NCBI GenBank assembly: GCA_937766455.1 | Contig: CALLXD010000059.1 | Span: 1-47,757, forward strand | DNA length: 47,757 bases | Source: Vicinamibacterales bacterium | GTDB taxonomy: Bacteria; Acidobacteriota; Vicinamibacteria; Vicinamibacterales; UBA8438 | Reading direction: 5' to 3' | Shown: in pieces, positions 15,419 through 25,011 of the stretch | Position numbering within the stretch: the stretch's first letter is position 1 | Layout of the letters: each line of letters opens with the position of its first letter | The notes under the pieces: generated by a model | Told to the model about the DNA's origin: nothing | Seen by the model: the letters and a program-made list of their open reading frames with translations, nothing else | The model's database searches: none | Position numbers and translations under genes: made by a program

Positions 15419-16978
15419 CTACCAGCGAAATTCGGTGCGGCGCGTCTCTTCATACAGCCGACTCAGAATGCCCTCCGCCACCGCCACATCCAAGAACGGA
15501 ATGTGAATCCGATGCCCGGTACTCCCCGCTCCCGCCGTATCCACCGCCACCGATGCCATCCGTTTTCTGTGGTCAAACGGAGACTGATTCATTGACACCG
15601 TTTGCATGTTGACGAACCGCACTGCAGTGACCTGGCGGCCGATCCAGCCACTGCGAAAGTAGATGGCGCACTCGCTGAGCGAGTACCCGGTGCGACGAAC
15701 CCACTGGCGCGCCGCCAGCCACGCGGTCGTCAAGACCACCGGCGGTAGCCACAACGCCTGCCACCCGCTTACCGGGATCGGAGCCAGTGTAAACAGCGCC
15801 GCGATGCCTAACGTGATCGGCGTCACCGCAATCGCGATGCGATTGACGATTCGGCGCGCCGCCCGTGCCTCGATCGGCTTCCACTCCAGTCCGTCGAGAG
15901 CCACCTCTGGCAGCACCTTGCGCACCAGCTCATGCGCCCGCTCGATCTCGATGATCGGCGCCAACCACTGTCGCGTGCTTGCCGTCCCGGATGCGGCACC
16001 CAGCCCGGAGTCGCTATCGGTGGACCCGGCCGTCTCAACATCGATCGAAGCCCGCCTGAACCAGCGATGCAAGAGGGAGGCACTGATCGTCACAAGCTGA
16101 ATCCGATGCGCCGGTATCACCGATGAGACCGCAGGCCACAGCCCGTAGTCCGCGCGAAGGTCCTCGCCCTGCTGGTGCAGCGTGAAGCCCCGATACCGCA
16201 CGAGATACCAGGCCATCGACAACACGCGGATAACCACAAGTAGCAGTAAGAGCACGGCCAGACCCAGGAACACCTTGCTCACTACGGTCTGCGAATCGAA
16301 GAGCCAGCCGACCCAGCCGGGGGCCCGTGCCTGAACACCCGCGAAGATGCCCGACCAGTCCTGCTCCGTGAACCAGTCCTGGTCCCACCATTGCCCCTGA
16401 GAGGCGGCGCCCAGAAAGGTTGCCACGACAAGGAAGCCGCGGTTGCTGATCAGGCCGAGGCGCACGAGCTCGCGATCGGGAATCTGGAGCGTCGGGGTGG
16501 CCTCCCCGGTCGTCTCCGCGGAGTCCGTCGACGCGGCCGTGCGCTCTTCGCCGAGTGTGTAACGCCTCAATTCCTCGGCCGCTTCCAGCGAGATCACCCG
16601 CAACAACGCCTCGGGCTTGCCGCCCGCGGCGGTTTCGACCCGCGCCGTGGCGACTCCCAGCATGCGGTGGATCGGATTGCGCACGAGCGCGACGTTGTGG
16701 ATCCGCTCGTACGACACGTGGCGAACGTTCCTCGTCAACAGACCGTCGCGTACCACGAGCTCGTGCTCCGTGAAGCGATAGGTGTAGACCCGCTGCGTGA
16801 TGAACGCGTAGACGCAAGCCGGCACGACGAAGAGGACGGACAACAGATCAAGACGCGACAACAGGACCCCGCCGGAAGCCAAAACGGCGCCGATGATCGG
16901 GAGCATAAGCACTCGAATGGTGCCCGCGGCGATGAATGGCGCCGACCAGCGGTGCAATCGGCGGACTTCAGTTGGCAT
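15419..16978 (-). CDS. YdbT-like membrane protein with PH (bPH2) domains
   Basis: 519 residues. Repeated units of paired membrane helices, each followed by a bPH2 (DUF304) domain, are visible: VYTYRFTEHELVVRDGLLTR with RHVSYERIHNVALVRNPIHR, a second unit around YRGFTLHQQGEDLRADYGLW, and a third around SECAIYFRSGWIGRQVTAVR. This is the YdbT/YdbS architecture of firmicutes and many other bacteria. Its start overlaps the end of the upstream YdbS-like gene by 11 bases, so the two form an operon and probably one membrane complex. The cellular role in this phylum is unknown; in Bacillus, YdbST is linked to resistance to other strains' antibiotics. Confidence 0.85.
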   Translation of the reverse strand: MPTEVRRLHRWSAPFIAAGTIRVLMLPIIGAVLASGGVLLSRLDLLSVLFVVPACVYAFITQRVYTYRFTEHELVVRDGLLTRNVRHVSYERIHNVALVRNPIHRMLGVATARVETAAGGKPEALLRVISLEAAEELRRYTLGEERTAASTDSAETTGEATPTLQIPDRELVRLGLISNRGFLVVATFLGAASQGQWWDQDWFTEQDWSGIFAGVQARAPGWVGWLFDSQTVVSKVFLGLAVLLLLLVVIRVLSMAWYLVRYRGFTLHQQGEDLRADYGLWPAVSSVIPAHRIQLVTISASLLHRWFRRASIDVETAGSTDSDSGLGAASGTASTRQWLAPIIEIERAHELVRKVLPEVALDGLEWKPIEARAARRIVNRIAIAVTPITLGIAALFTLAPIPVSGWQALWLPPVVLTTAWLAARQWVRRTGYSLSECAIYFRSGWIGRQVTAVRFVNMQTVSMNQSPFDHRKRMASVAVDTAGAGSTGHRIHIPFLDVAVAEGILSRLYEETRRTEFRW

Positions 16979-17546
16979 CGGTCGCGCGGGCGGGTCGGAG
17001 GTGGTGACTGAGGCGTGAGGCGATCCCTTGCTCGAGTCCGGCCAGGGAGATCGACGCGCCGGCGGTCCCGGCGGTGTGGACCGTGAGCGTGCCCAGGCCC
17101 AACCTGCGCTGCACGGGCCCCTGCGAGACGTCGGTGTGCTGCACCCGCGTGATCGGAATCCAGATCACCGTGCGCCAGAAGACGCCGCGGCGGATGCAGA
17201 GACCGTCCTCCTCGACCAGGTAGCGCAGGTGCCGGTGTCGCGCCGCCGGCCAGCGGTACGCGATCAGCAGGGACGACGCGAGGAGCAAAAGCCAAATCCC
17301 GAGGACGGAGAGATAGACCGGGCCCGGAACGGCTCCGACGGCCCAACCGATGGTGAAAAGGATCAGCGGGACGATCGAGATGAGGAGAACCACGGAGAAC
17401 CCGATGATGCGCGCAACCTTCACCGTACGCCGATCGACGGGATGGTGCTCGCCGTCGACCAGGGACGGTACGGCGCGGGGCCCTGCCGCGGCCGTACGCG
17501 CCTCGGCCTGGTCGAAATCGCCGGCCTTCTGTTCGCGGTCGCCCAT
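16968..17546 (-). CDS. YdbS-like PH-domain membrane protein
   Basis: 192 residues with a hydrophilic N-terminal 40 residues, two membrane helices (about 45-70 and 77-97) and one bPH2 domain: RYLVEEDGLCIRRGVFWRTV, then IPITRVQHTDVSQGPVQRRL and GLGTLTVHTAGTAGASISLA. It is the small partner of the YdbT-like protein, with coupled translation. No promoter sequence stands out upstream. Confidence 0.85.
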   Translation of the reverse strand: MGDREQKAGDFDQAEARTAAAGPRAVPSLVDGEHHPVDRRTVKVARIIGFSVVLLISIVPLILFTIGWAVGAVPGPVYLSVLGIWLLLLASSLLIAYRWPAARHRHLRYLVEEDGLCIRRGVFWRTVIWIPITRVQHTDVSQGPVQRRLGLGTLTVHTAGTAGASISLAGLEQGIASRLSHHLRPARATDAN

Positions 17547-17858
17547 CGATTCTCCCGGATCCCAGCAATGGGGACCGTCCGGAGATGATAAACGAACGGG
17601 GATAGATCATCTTGGACCGCTCGCCACCGGAAACAAGAAAATCCCAGTTTGGCGCCTGAGCCGAGATTCGGCGCCGATGCGCGCGTCGGTAACTGCGGCA
17701 CCAGCGCTCACAATCTGAGAGCACCGACGTCGGGGCAGTGGAGGCGCGGGCCTCGGGTCGAATAGTGGGAGTTGTGCCAGCAGAGGGGCTATCTGGACTA
17801 TCGCGCGAATACGGACTATCGTCAGTGGCCGTCCCGGATGAGGCAATGTTCTGAACCC

Positions 17859-18662
17859 ATGATTCTGAGCGTGAACAGGCAAAGATGGACCTGGGGTGTG
17901 GCGGTGTGCATGGCCGCCTTTCTGGGTGGGTGCGACTCCGGCAGTCCGGCTGCGCCGACCCAGACGGTGCTCGGTGTGGTGGCGAATCCGGCCACCATCA
18001 CCGTGAATCAGGCGTCGGAGCTGACCGTGACCGGATCTGGACCCTTCGGAAACGCCCTGACCCCGGGAACCCAGCTCGTTTTGTCGACCACGCTCGGACG
18101 GCTCTCGCAAGAGAGCGTGACGGCCGACGCGAGTGGCAGGGCGAGCGCGATCTTGACGGCGGAGAGCCAAATAGGGACCGCGACCGTGACCGTCGCTTTT
18201 GAGGGCGGTCGGTCGCCTCAGTCGGCCAGCGTCGACGTTGAGATCACCGCGGTTCCTGGGGCGACGACGGCACCAGCGTTTCGAAAGAACTTCTCGCCTG
18301 ACTCGATCACCGCGGGCGGTCTCAGTACCCTGATTTTCACGATCGACAATACGGTCAATGCCGCGTCGACGACGGCGTTGACGTTCACCGACAATTTTCC
18401 GGCGGGGGTCTTCGTGGCGCCGATGCCGAACGCGACAACGAGTTGCGATGGCGGCACGGTGACCGCCGTCGCCGGCGGCGCTGCGGTCAGTTACAGCGGG
18501 GGCACCGTGGTCGCGATGTGCACCGTGAGCGTGGACGTGACGAGCGCCGCCGAGGGCACGTACGCCAATACGACGAGCGACCTGACGTCGTCGGCGGGCA
18601 ACAGTGGCCCGGCAACCGCCCAACTGCTCGTCCTTGCCGCGCCGGCTCCACCGCCATCATAG
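17859..18662 (+). CDS. Lipoprotein with Ig-like and DUF11-type repeats
   Basis: 267 residues from the ATG at 17859. The N-terminus VAVCMAAFLGGCDSGSPAAP has a lipobox (LGGC), so it should be lipid-anchored. About residues 40-130 form a Big-type bacterial Ig domain (VVANPATITVNQASELTVTG ... TADASGRASAILTAESQIGT). Residues about 145-260 resemble the repeats that follow the pattern F.P..I..G..S.L.FTI.N (KNFSPDSITAGGLSTLIFTI, LTFTDNFPAGV). The tail ends in alanine and proline. This is a surface adhesion or structural protein; the ligand is unknown. A longer open frame upstream is less likely, because it would bury the signal peptide. Confidence 0.8.
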   Translation: MILSVNRQRWTWGVAVCMAAFLGGCDSGSPAAPTQTVLGVVANPATITVNQASELTVTGSGPFGNALTPGTQLVLSTTLGRLSQESVTADASGRASAILTAESQIGTATVTVAFEGGRSPQSASVDVEITAVPGATTAPAFRKNFSPDSITAGGLSTLIFTIDNTVNAASTTALTFTDNFPAGVFVAPMPNATTSCDGGTVTAVAGGAAVSYSGGTVVAMCTVSVDVTSAAEGTYANTTSDLTSSAGNSGPATAQLLVLAAPAPPPS

Positions 18663-18682
18663 GGGTGCCACCTACGGCTCGG

Positions 18683-19321
18683 CTATTCGGCGAGGGAGAA
18701 CGTCACCGAGGCAAGCGTCGTGTCCCAGAACAAACCAAGGGTCCCGCCTTTCTCGGTCACGTCGAGAAACTGCCAGGACAACTGGTCGTGAGCGTGCGGC
18801 AACGTCTCGACCGTCATCGGCATCCGCAGCACGTCTCGGTCTGACGTGTACTCGAAGGCGCCATAGAGCGCCTCTCGGTTCTCCTCGTCGTAGCCGACCT
18901 GGGCCGGCCAGCTCGACAGGACGAACGACCACGGGTCGGCGCCGAGATCCATGAATACGGTATATTCGCCGGCGTCGACCGTCGTGCTGCCGAAGGTCAG
19001 CGGGACCTCGGTGGTCAACCGGGTCGTCTCGTTCGCCCCGGCCCGCCAGACCGGGGCGCCGTCGTTGAGGAACTCGCGATAGTCGTCCAGGCCAAAGATG
19101 TCTCGGCCACGCCGAATCGGGCGGCCATAACGAACCTCGACCCACGCGCCACCCACGAACCCGCGCACCGGGTCGTAGACGTCACCACCGACTTGCGTCG
19201 CCGAGCGTCCGCTCGGGCTTGGGACAGGACGGTCCTGCGCCTGTGGACGCGAACCGGCCAGGATGGCGAGGATGGCGATTCCGGCGACACGTCGAGCCAG
19301 CTGTGTGCGAGTAGGCCTCAT
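18683..19321 (-). CDS. DUF2911 exported protein
   Basis: 212 residues from the ATG at 19321, with a signal peptide ending near RPQAQD. DUF2911 blocks follow: GAWVEVRYGRPIRRGRDIFG, VWRAGANETTRLTTEVPLTF, DAGEYTVFMDLGADPWSFVL and a C-terminal SWQFLDVTEKGGTLGLFWDT. The family occurs in secreted proteins of Bacteroidetes and Acidobacteria; its function is unknown. An open frame continues 175 codons upstream, but it crosses the promoter of the divergent amine oxidase gene and shows no homology, so the signal-peptide start is preferred. Confidence 0.85.
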   Translation of the reverse strand: MRPTRTQLARRVAGIAILAILAGSRPQAQDRPVPSPSGRSATQVGGDVYDPVRGFVGGAWVEVRYGRPIRRGRDIFGLDDYREFLNDGAPVWRAGANETTRLTTEVPLTFGSTTVDAGEYTVFMDLGADPWSFVLSSWPAQVGYDEENREALYGAFEYTSDRDVLRMPMTVETLPHAHDQLSWQFLDVTEKGGTLGLFWDTTLASVTFSLAE

Positions 19322-19438
19322 GCGGCAGCAGTGTAGCCTGACTCGGCTGGATTTCACGAGGTGTGGTGCGTCGTAGAAGCCGGACGTCCACGCGTGCAGT
19401 AGACTTGCGAGCGTCTCCAAGACCCCGTGGGAGGAACC

Positions 19439-21421
19439 ATGAAATCCAACGTTATTGCGAACACCCTTGCGGTCCTGCTGCTGAGCGGCACGACCTCGTC
19501 TGTCCTTGCGCAACCGGTCGGTCATCCCATCGGTCATCCCATGGATGAGCTCACCGCGGCCGAGCACTGGGCGCTGTATGAAACTCTGATGGCCCACGAC
19601 ACGGTCACCGCCGATGCCGAGTTTCTCTATGCGGGGCTCCATGAGCCCGACAAGTCCGCCGTGCTGGCGTGGCAGCCAGGCCGGTCGCTTGATCGACAGG
19701 CGAAGGCGCACTTCGTACAGGACCACGTGGGATACGAGGCGGTGGTGGACGTGACGAACCGTCGGGTTTTGGAATTGAGTGCGGTGACCGACCGCCAGTA
19801 CATGGCCGCACCATCGGATCGCACCGCCATCGCGAAGGTGAAAGAGCATGAAGCGATGCGCGCTGCGTTCGACGCACGTGGCATCGTCGATCTGAAGCAG
19901 GTTCAGTGCGGGGTCGGGTCTGACGGCTACTTCGACACACCGGAGGAGCAGGGGCGACGCCTGGGTCGGGTGCGCTGCACCAACCAGGTAGGACGCGTGT
20001 CAGGTCTCGGTGTGCCAATCGCCAACCTGATCGCGATTGTCGATCTCCAAAGCGGCGAGGTGGTGCGCGTACTCGACGAGGGGCCGATCGATGGCGTGCC
20101 GCCCTCCATCGGAGAGCACCACCCGGAGTTGGTCGGCCCGGCGCGCAAGGCGCTACCACCCATGCTGATCTCGCAGCCCGAAGGGCCGGGATACGAGCTT
20201 GATGGGCGACGGGTGAGTTGGGAAGGGTGGCGGTTCCATTTTCGGGTGGACCAACGTCGGGGGATCGTGCTGTCGCAGGTCGGGCATCAGGACGGCGAGC
20301 AGTTCCGGTCCGTGTTGTATCAGGCCTCGCTGTCAGAGCTATTCGTGCCGTACCACGACCCCGAGGAGCCGTGGAGCCATCAGGCCTATTTCGACCTGGG
20401 GACCTACCCGCGTGACTTTGGCGGTGTCGCCAGCGCGATGGAACCGGGGCGAGACTGCCCCGCACACGCGGAGTTTTTTGATACGTGGGTCGTGCAGGCG
20501 GACGGTGCACCCAGGGCACGCCAGCGGGTGGCCTGCCTGTTCGAGCGCCTACCGGGTGAGCCGGCCTGGCGACACACGCGCGACGGCGGAGTCGTAGAGA
20601 GTCGGGCGCGTCGGGATCTGGTGCTCCGGATGGTGATGGGCGCGGGGAACTACGACTACCTCTTCGACTGGGTCTTCCGTCAGGATGGCACCATTCGGGT
20701 CAATCTCGCCGCAACCGGTATCGACCAGATGAAGGCGGTGGCCGCCGCCAACGCCCGCGAAACGACGGCGGACGGCACACCGGCGGATCAGTATGGGCGC
20801 TTCGTCGCGCCGCATCTGGTCGCGGTCAACCACAGCCACATCTTCAACTTCCGTTTTGACTTTGACATTGACGGCCAAGACAACAGCCTGGTCGTGGACA
20901 AGTTGGTGACCGAGCGTCAGGGGCAAGACAACCCTCGACGAAGCGTCTGGCGAGTCGAGTCGGAGGTTGCCGGGCGGGAGGACGATGCGAAGCGCACCGC
21001 GTCGCTGACCGCGCCCGAGTACTGGCGTGTCGTCAACCCCTCACGGCTGGGTCCGCTGGGATACCCCAGCGGCTATCTGGTCGAGGGACACGGCGTCATG
21101 TCGCTGTTGAGTCCAGACGACTACCTGCAACAGCGCGCGGGATTCACGGAGCACACGCTGTGGGCGACACTGATGGACCGAGACGAGCTGTTTGCCGCGG
21201 GTGACTACCCAACCAGCAGTGCCGGCGGGGCCGGGCTGCCGAGCTGGACGGCTGAGAACCGGGAGATCGAGAACACCGACATCGTGCTCTGGTACACCAT
21301 CGGATTCCACCACGTGGCGAGACCGGAGGATTGGCCGATTCTGCCGCTGGAGATGCACGGATTCAATCTCGTGCCATCGGGGTTCTTTGACCGGAATCCC
21401 GCTATCGACCTACCGCACTAG
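19439..21421 (+). CDS. Copper-containing primary amine oxidase
   Basis: 660 residues with an N-terminal signal peptide (cleavage near LAQ-PV). The TPQ-forming tyrosine is in GAGNYDY (Y405). Copper ligands are HSH (H465, H467) and the second histidine of GFHHVARPEDWP (H625). The catalytic-base aspartate is in YFDLGTYPRDFG (D319). The family oxidatively deaminates primary amines to aldehydes, ammonia and hydrogen peroxide. The signal peptide places it in the periplasm, as with Escherichia TynA. GGGAGGA ahead of ATG 19439 supports this start over one 12 bases earlier. All key residues are present, so it should be active. Confidence 0.93.
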   Translation: MKSNVIANTLAVLLLSGTTSSVLAQPVGHPIGHPMDELTAAEHWALYETLMAHDTVTADAEFLYAGLHEPDKSAVLAWQPGRSLDRQAKAHFVQDHVGYEAVVDVTNRRVLELSAVTDRQYMAAPSDRTAIAKVKEHEAMRAAFDARGIVDLKQVQCGVGSDGYFDTPEEQGRRLGRVRCTNQVGRVSGLGVPIANLIAIVDLQSGEVVRVLDEGPIDGVPPSIGEHHPELVGPARKALPPMLISQPEGPGYELDGRRVSWEGWRFHFRVDQRRGIVLSQVGHQDGEQFRSVLYQASLSELFVPYHDPEEPWSHQAYFDLGTYPRDFGGVASAMEPGRDCPAHAEFFDTWVVQADGAPRARQRVACLFERLPGEPAWRHTRDGGVVESRARRDLVLRMVMGAGNYDYLFDWVFRQDGTIRVNLAATGIDQMKAVAAANARETTADGTPADQYGRFVAPHLVAVNHSHIFNFRFDFDIDGQDNSLVVDKLVTERQGQDNPRRSVWRVESEVAGREDDAKRTASLTAPEYWRVVNPSRLGPLGYPSGYLVEGHGVMSLLSPDDYLQQRAGFTEHTLWATLMDRDELFAAGDYPTSSAGGAGLPSWTAENREIENTDIVLWYTIGFHHVARPEDWPILPLEMHGFNLVPSGFFDRNPAIDLPH

Positions 21422-21432
21422 CCGGAGATACG

Positions 21433-21494
21433 AGCAGCCCGTGGTGAAAGTCTCGCGCCGGTCGAATGCAGCCGGACTGTTACCACGGGCTGCT
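21433..21494. terminator. Long-stem hairpin between convergent genes
   Basis: AGCAGCCCGTGGT (21433-21445) and ACCACGGGCTGCT (21482-21494) form a perfect 13-bp stem with a 36-base loop between the amine oxidase stop and the TonB receptor stop, which it overlaps. No long T tract follows on either strand, but the position suggests a bidirectional transcription end. Confidence 0.6.
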
Positions 21495-23622
21495 AGTACT
21501 GCACCCGCAGCCCACCATTGATGACCCGCCCATCCAGTGGCGCCCAGGCATCGACGGTCCAACGGCCGTCAACGTCACGGGCCGGACGCAGGACCGGGTC
21601 CCACCGCTGCTGCCGCGAGTCGGTGAGGTTCTCCAGGTTGATGAAGAGGCGGAGCCGGCCGACGCGCCGTTCGATGAGCACGCCAACCAATGCGTACGGC
21701 TCACTCACGTCGCGATACGGATTGGCTTCGAGTCGCTGACGACCTGTGTAATACGCCTCGAATCCGATACGACCATCGTCGTTCTCAATCATCGCCACCA
21801 GCCCCACGCTATGGCGCGGGGTCTGGGCCACATCATCGGTGACCCCGTTCACCCGTTCACGCGCGCGCACGTAGGTGTAGCTGGTCGTGATGGCGAGCGG
21901 CGCGTGGCGAAACGTGCCGAGCAGTTCGAGCCCGACATTGGTGGTCGGATGCTCGAGGGTCCGCATTTGGTAGGTCGACCGGTCGACATGGAGCGGGTCG
22001 ACGATGCGTGACCCGAAGACCGTGGCGGTGTACGAGAGCGGGCCGTGGGTGCGCGAGAGGTCGATCGAGGCGGTGCGTCCTCGTTCCGCTCGGAGCGGGC
22101 CGCGCACCGTGAGCCGCGTCAAGCCAGCCGCTTCGGTTTCTTCCGTCAAGGGTGTCGGGCCATAGAACCCGGTCCCGGTCGACACCCGCGTCGACCATTG
22201 TCCCGACCGCACGAGCGCCGACACCTGGGGACTGAAGAACCATCCGTATTCGCTGTGGTGGTCCAACCGGCCACTCATCGAGACCGCTAGCCATGACCGC
22301 ACGTCAACGTCGTCCTGCACGAATATGCCAGGTGTCGTGGAGGAATACCGGAACTGGGGGACGTCGGTCGGGTGGTAGCCGTCGTGCTGGATCGCCACGC
22401 CGCCAACCCAGGTGTGAGGCCCGCTGGCGCGACGCACCGTCAGTTCCGCGAAGCTCGTGTCGTGACGGTCGCGTTCGAGGATCTCCCCAAACTGGTGGTC
22501 GTGCCACTGGCGCGCCCGTGTGGCTCGGGCAGTGACGACGGAGCGCCCCACGACGGTCTGCCACAGCGCGCCGACATCGAACCGGCGCGTTTCGAGCGCC
22601 TCCCGGTAGACGAGGCCGGTAGCGGGGAGGACCCGACCTCGCTGGGTGCCGCCGGAGCGGGTCTCACCGGTCGTGCCCACCGTTAGAAAGAACGACTGGC
22701 CGCTGCCGTCGTCCCAGAAAAACCGGGGTCGGAGGACGCCGCGTTCGTAGCCGGCCAGGTCGCCCCACCCGTCGCCGTCGATATCGGCCCGGTCCTGTCG
22801 GTGGCCGCCGCCAATCAGGGTCATCCCCCACGACTCTGACAGTTTCTGCGACAGCCAGAGCACGCCATCCGTGGCCCCTCGCGTGGACTGGTTGAAGAGT
22901 AATTCGCGTTCCGGTTCGTCACCGGGTCGGCGCGACACAAGGTTGACCACGCCGCCCATCGCGCCCGCACCGTAGAGCGCGGAGGCGGCACCCTTGATGA
23001 CCTCCACTCGCCCGAGATCCATTGGCGGAACCTGGAGGAGGCCCAAGCCGCCCGGCTGGCTGCCGTACAGCGGCAGTCCGTCGGACAGGAAACGGGTGTA
23101 GCGGCCTCGCATACCCTGAATGCGGACGCTCGCCGCGCCGAGCGCGGGCGAGGTCGTCTGCACGCGCATGCCCCCCATCTCGTTGAGCAACATGACGATG
23201 TCGCCCGGCGTCATGAGCATCTTCTCTTCAATCTCTTCCCGGTTCATCGCCTCCACACGTATCGGCTGGTCTTCGAGCCGTCGCCCGGTGCGTGTGCTCG
23301 ACACCACCGTCACTTCTTCTTCGACCGCGAGCTCTCGCTGGAGTTCGACACGGATCCGTTGCTCCGCTCCGACGGTCACGACGGTGGGGACGGTGATCGA
23401 AATGAATCCCGTGTGCAAGACCGTGATCTCGGTGGCACCCGCCGGTATCTGGAAGCGCGCAACGCCTGAGGCGTCGGTCAACTGCGTGGCCCCCGGCAGG
23501 GCCACTTCCGCCCCAGCCACGGCTTCGGTGCCGGTGCGCACTTCGACAAGGAGCGTCCCTAACTCCTGTGCAGTGGCAGAAGTCACAGCCACCAAGAAGG
23601 CAACAGCAAAGCGCGTCAGCAT
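21493..23622 (-). CDS. TonB-dependent outer-membrane receptor
   Basis: 709 residues from ATG 23622 (MLTRFAVAFLVAVTSATA signal peptide). Residues about 20-105 are a carboxypeptidase-regulatory-like beta-sandwich (LLVEVRTGTEAVAGAEVALP, DASGVARFQIPAG). A plug domain follows at about 125-230 (MTPGDIVMLLNEMGGMRVQT, SVRIQGMRGRYTRFLSDGLP, RVEVIKGAASALYGAGAMGG), then a beta-barrel ending in GRVINGGLRVQY with an aromatic-ended last strand. It imports a substrate using TonB energy; the substrate is unknown. It is a single gene without a partner lipoprotein, unlike SusCD pairs. An upstream in-frame ATG at 23673 is unlikely, because it would bury the signal peptide. Confidence 0.9.
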   Translation of the reverse strand: MLTRFAVAFLVAVTSATAQELGTLLVEVRTGTEAVAGAEVALPGATQLTDASGVARFQIPAGATEITVLHTGFISITVPTVVTVGAEQRIRVELQRELAVEEEVTVVSSTRTGRRLEDQPIRVEAMNREEIEEKMLMTPGDIVMLLNEMGGMRVQTTSPALGAASVRIQGMRGRYTRFLSDGLPLYGSQPGGLGLLQVPPMDLGRVEVIKGAASALYGAGAMGGVVNLVSRRPGDEPERELLFNQSTRGATDGVLWLSQKLSESWGMTLIGGGHRQDRADIDGDGWGDLAGYERGVLRPRFFWDDGSGQSFFLTVGTTGETRSGGTQRGRVLPATGLVYREALETRRFDVGALWQTVVGRSVVTARATRARQWHDHQFGEILERDRHDTSFAELTVRRASGPHTWVGGVAIQHDGYHPTDVPQFRYSSTTPGIFVQDDVDVRSWLAVSMSGRLDHHSEYGWFFSPQVSALVRSGQWSTRVSTGTGFYGPTPLTEETEAAGLTRLTVRGPLRAERGRTASIDLSRTHGPLSYTATVFGSRIVDPLHVDRSTYQMRTLEHPTTNVGLELLGTFRHAPLAITTSYTYVRARERVNGVTDDVAQTPRHSVGLVAMIENDDGRIGFEAYYTGRQRLEANPYRDVSEPYALVGVLIERRVGRLRLFINLENLTDSRQQRWDPVLRPARDVDGRWTVDAWAPLDGRVINGGLRVQY

Positions 23623-23757
23623 GTCGACTCGAATGTAGTGGGCGGTTCTACGTCTGCGAACGCGCGGCGGCACCCCGAACCCTCCCAGAACCGTAGCCTG
23701 ATCAGGACTGGCGGCTGGTTCGTGATCGGGAACGCTGTCACCGCCACGCTCAATGTG

Positions 23758-23785
23758 ACCGTGGCGCCGGATGTGGCGCCACGGT
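23758..23785 (-). terminator. Hairpin after CHEGNY member 2
   Basis: ACCGTGGCGCC and GGCGCCACGGT form a perfect 11-bp stem with a 6-base loop, 27 bases past the stop of the gene at 23812-24819 and upstream of the TonB receptor gene on the same strand. There is no T tract, so it may act as an RNA-stabilising hairpin or a weak terminator. Confidence 0.5.
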
Positions 23786-23811
23786 CTGGTATGACCGTCG
23801 TTCTGGGGCCG

Positions 23812-24819
23812 CTACTTGGCGGCTTCTTGCATCCGCGATCCGGCCAGCATGTTGGTCATGCCGTAGTTGCCTTCGTGGCAGGCGTACTCGAACATCGGCC
23901 CGGTGCTGGGGGTCATGGGGAGCGAGCCGCCCCAGGGTTGGCTCCACGTGTTGGGGTCTGTCACGGTGAACTCGTAGCCGACGTTGTGCTCGTCGACACG
24001 CGTGAACCGCTCCACTACGTGCAGCGCCTGGCTCAGGGTGGGGGCGAAGTTGCGGATGAAGGCGTGCTCGTTGAAGTGCGTGGTCTCGACCACGAGCGTG
24101 TCGCCCTCCCAGTGGCCGCGCGCATCGCCGCCGTACTGGCGGACCGAGTCGGGAATGTTGGGTCGGCCATCCAGATGGATGACACGCACATCGTGGATGT
24201 GCTCCTGCACGATGGCGACCACGTCGGGCGTCTGGAAGATTTGGTAGTTGTTGTTGTACGCCGTTGGAAACGAGGGGACGCCGCGATACCAGATGCACCG
24301 GTCGCCGAGATCCAATTGGTCGTAGTGCGCCAGTGGCTGGCGCCCGCCCCGGACGTCGGCGAGGTAGCGTGCTTCATCCGATGCCATCCATTCGCGCATG
24401 CCGGCCGAGACTTCCGGCAGCCGTCCGTTCGCGGGGTTCGTGATGATGGAGGTACGTCGGTCTGCCCCCGCCGATGTGCCCCGTTCCATCCAGAAATTGT
24501 TGTAGGACCCGGGGGCGCCGTCGACGCCGCGGTCGACGCTGCCGTTCGGGTCAGCCGAAGTACGCGACGCGCTTCGCGCGGCCAGCTCGGTGTCCTGGTT
24601 GACCCGCCGCTGGGCGATCGTCGCCGCTTCCTCCTCGGTCAGAAACTCCTGTGCTTCGAGCGCCTCTGGACGCTGGAACGGCGTCAGTGTCGCGTTGCTC
24701 CAGGCTCCACGCAGGTCTGGCGCACCCCACTCGGTACGTGGCGCGGTCTGCGCCTGGGCTACACCGGAAGCCGCGATCGCGGCGGTGACCATCAGCACGA
24801 TGGTGGTCCGTTCGAACAT
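23812..24819 (-). CDS. CHEGNY-family exported protein, member 2
   Basis: 335 residues; signal peptide MFERTTIVLMVTAAIAASGV-AQAQ. This is the cleanest member: WGAPDLRGAW (31-40), TPFQRPEAL, LTEEEAA, SYNNFW (105-110), RRTSIITNPANGRLPE, GDRC with C175, YNNNYQIFQ, EHIHDVRVIHLDGRP, GDARGHWEGDTLVVETTHF (WEGD at 237-240), [20 protein letters not shown], and [11 protein letters not shown] with C314 and H315. A GGAG-type ribosome site lies before the ATG. It is divergent from the PQQ alcohol dehydrogenase at 25012, so the two may share a control region. Function unknown. Confidence 0.87.
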   Translation of the reverse strand: MFERTTIVLMVTAAIAASGVAQAQTAPRTEWGAPDLRGAWSNATLTPFQRPEALEAQEFLTEEEAATIAQRRVNQDTELAARSASRTSADPNGSVDRGVDGAPGSYNNFWMERGTSAGADRRTSIITNPANGRLPEVSAGMREWMASDEARYLADVRGGRQPLAHYDQLDLGDRCIWYRGVPSFPTAYNNNYQIFQTPDVVAIVQEHIHDVRVIHLDGRPNIPDSVRQYGGDARGHWEGDTLVVETTHFNEHAFIRNFAPTLSQALHVVERFTRVDEHNVGYEFTVTDPNTWSQPWGGSLPMTPSTGPMFEYACHEGNYGMTNMLAGSRMQEAAK

Positions 24820-25011
24820 TGCACTCTCCTTGGGGCCTGTCGCGTACGAATTCTAGCGCGCTTCCATCCTGGCGCAAGGTCTCAGGCGGTGCGAGTCGTA
24901 GAGGGTCCCGCTATAATCCAGACACCGAGCGGTTCCCATGACGCTGGTGTGCCGACGATTCCGGCCGACCGGCCCGCGTAGACTGGCCGTTCCTCAAACG
25001 GAGTGAAACAG
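24820..25011. promoter_or_regulatory. Divergent promoter region between CHEGNY member 2 and PQQ dehydrogenase
   Basis: The 192 bases between two outward-reading secreted-protein genes hold no gene and no clear palindrome. Promoters for both must lie here. Beyond the ribosome sites (CAAGGAGA on the minus strand, GGAGTGAAAC on the plus strand) I see no defined element. Confidence 0.4.

Noticed and set aside
19322-19849. N-terminal extension of the DUF2911 gene to 19849
   Set aside because: It would cover the amine oxidase promoter and 5' end and place 175 unrelated residues before a signal peptide.
23638-24981. 447-codon plus-strand frame opposite CHEGNY member 2
   Set aside because: It mirrors the coding pattern of the minus-strand gene and shows no domain.
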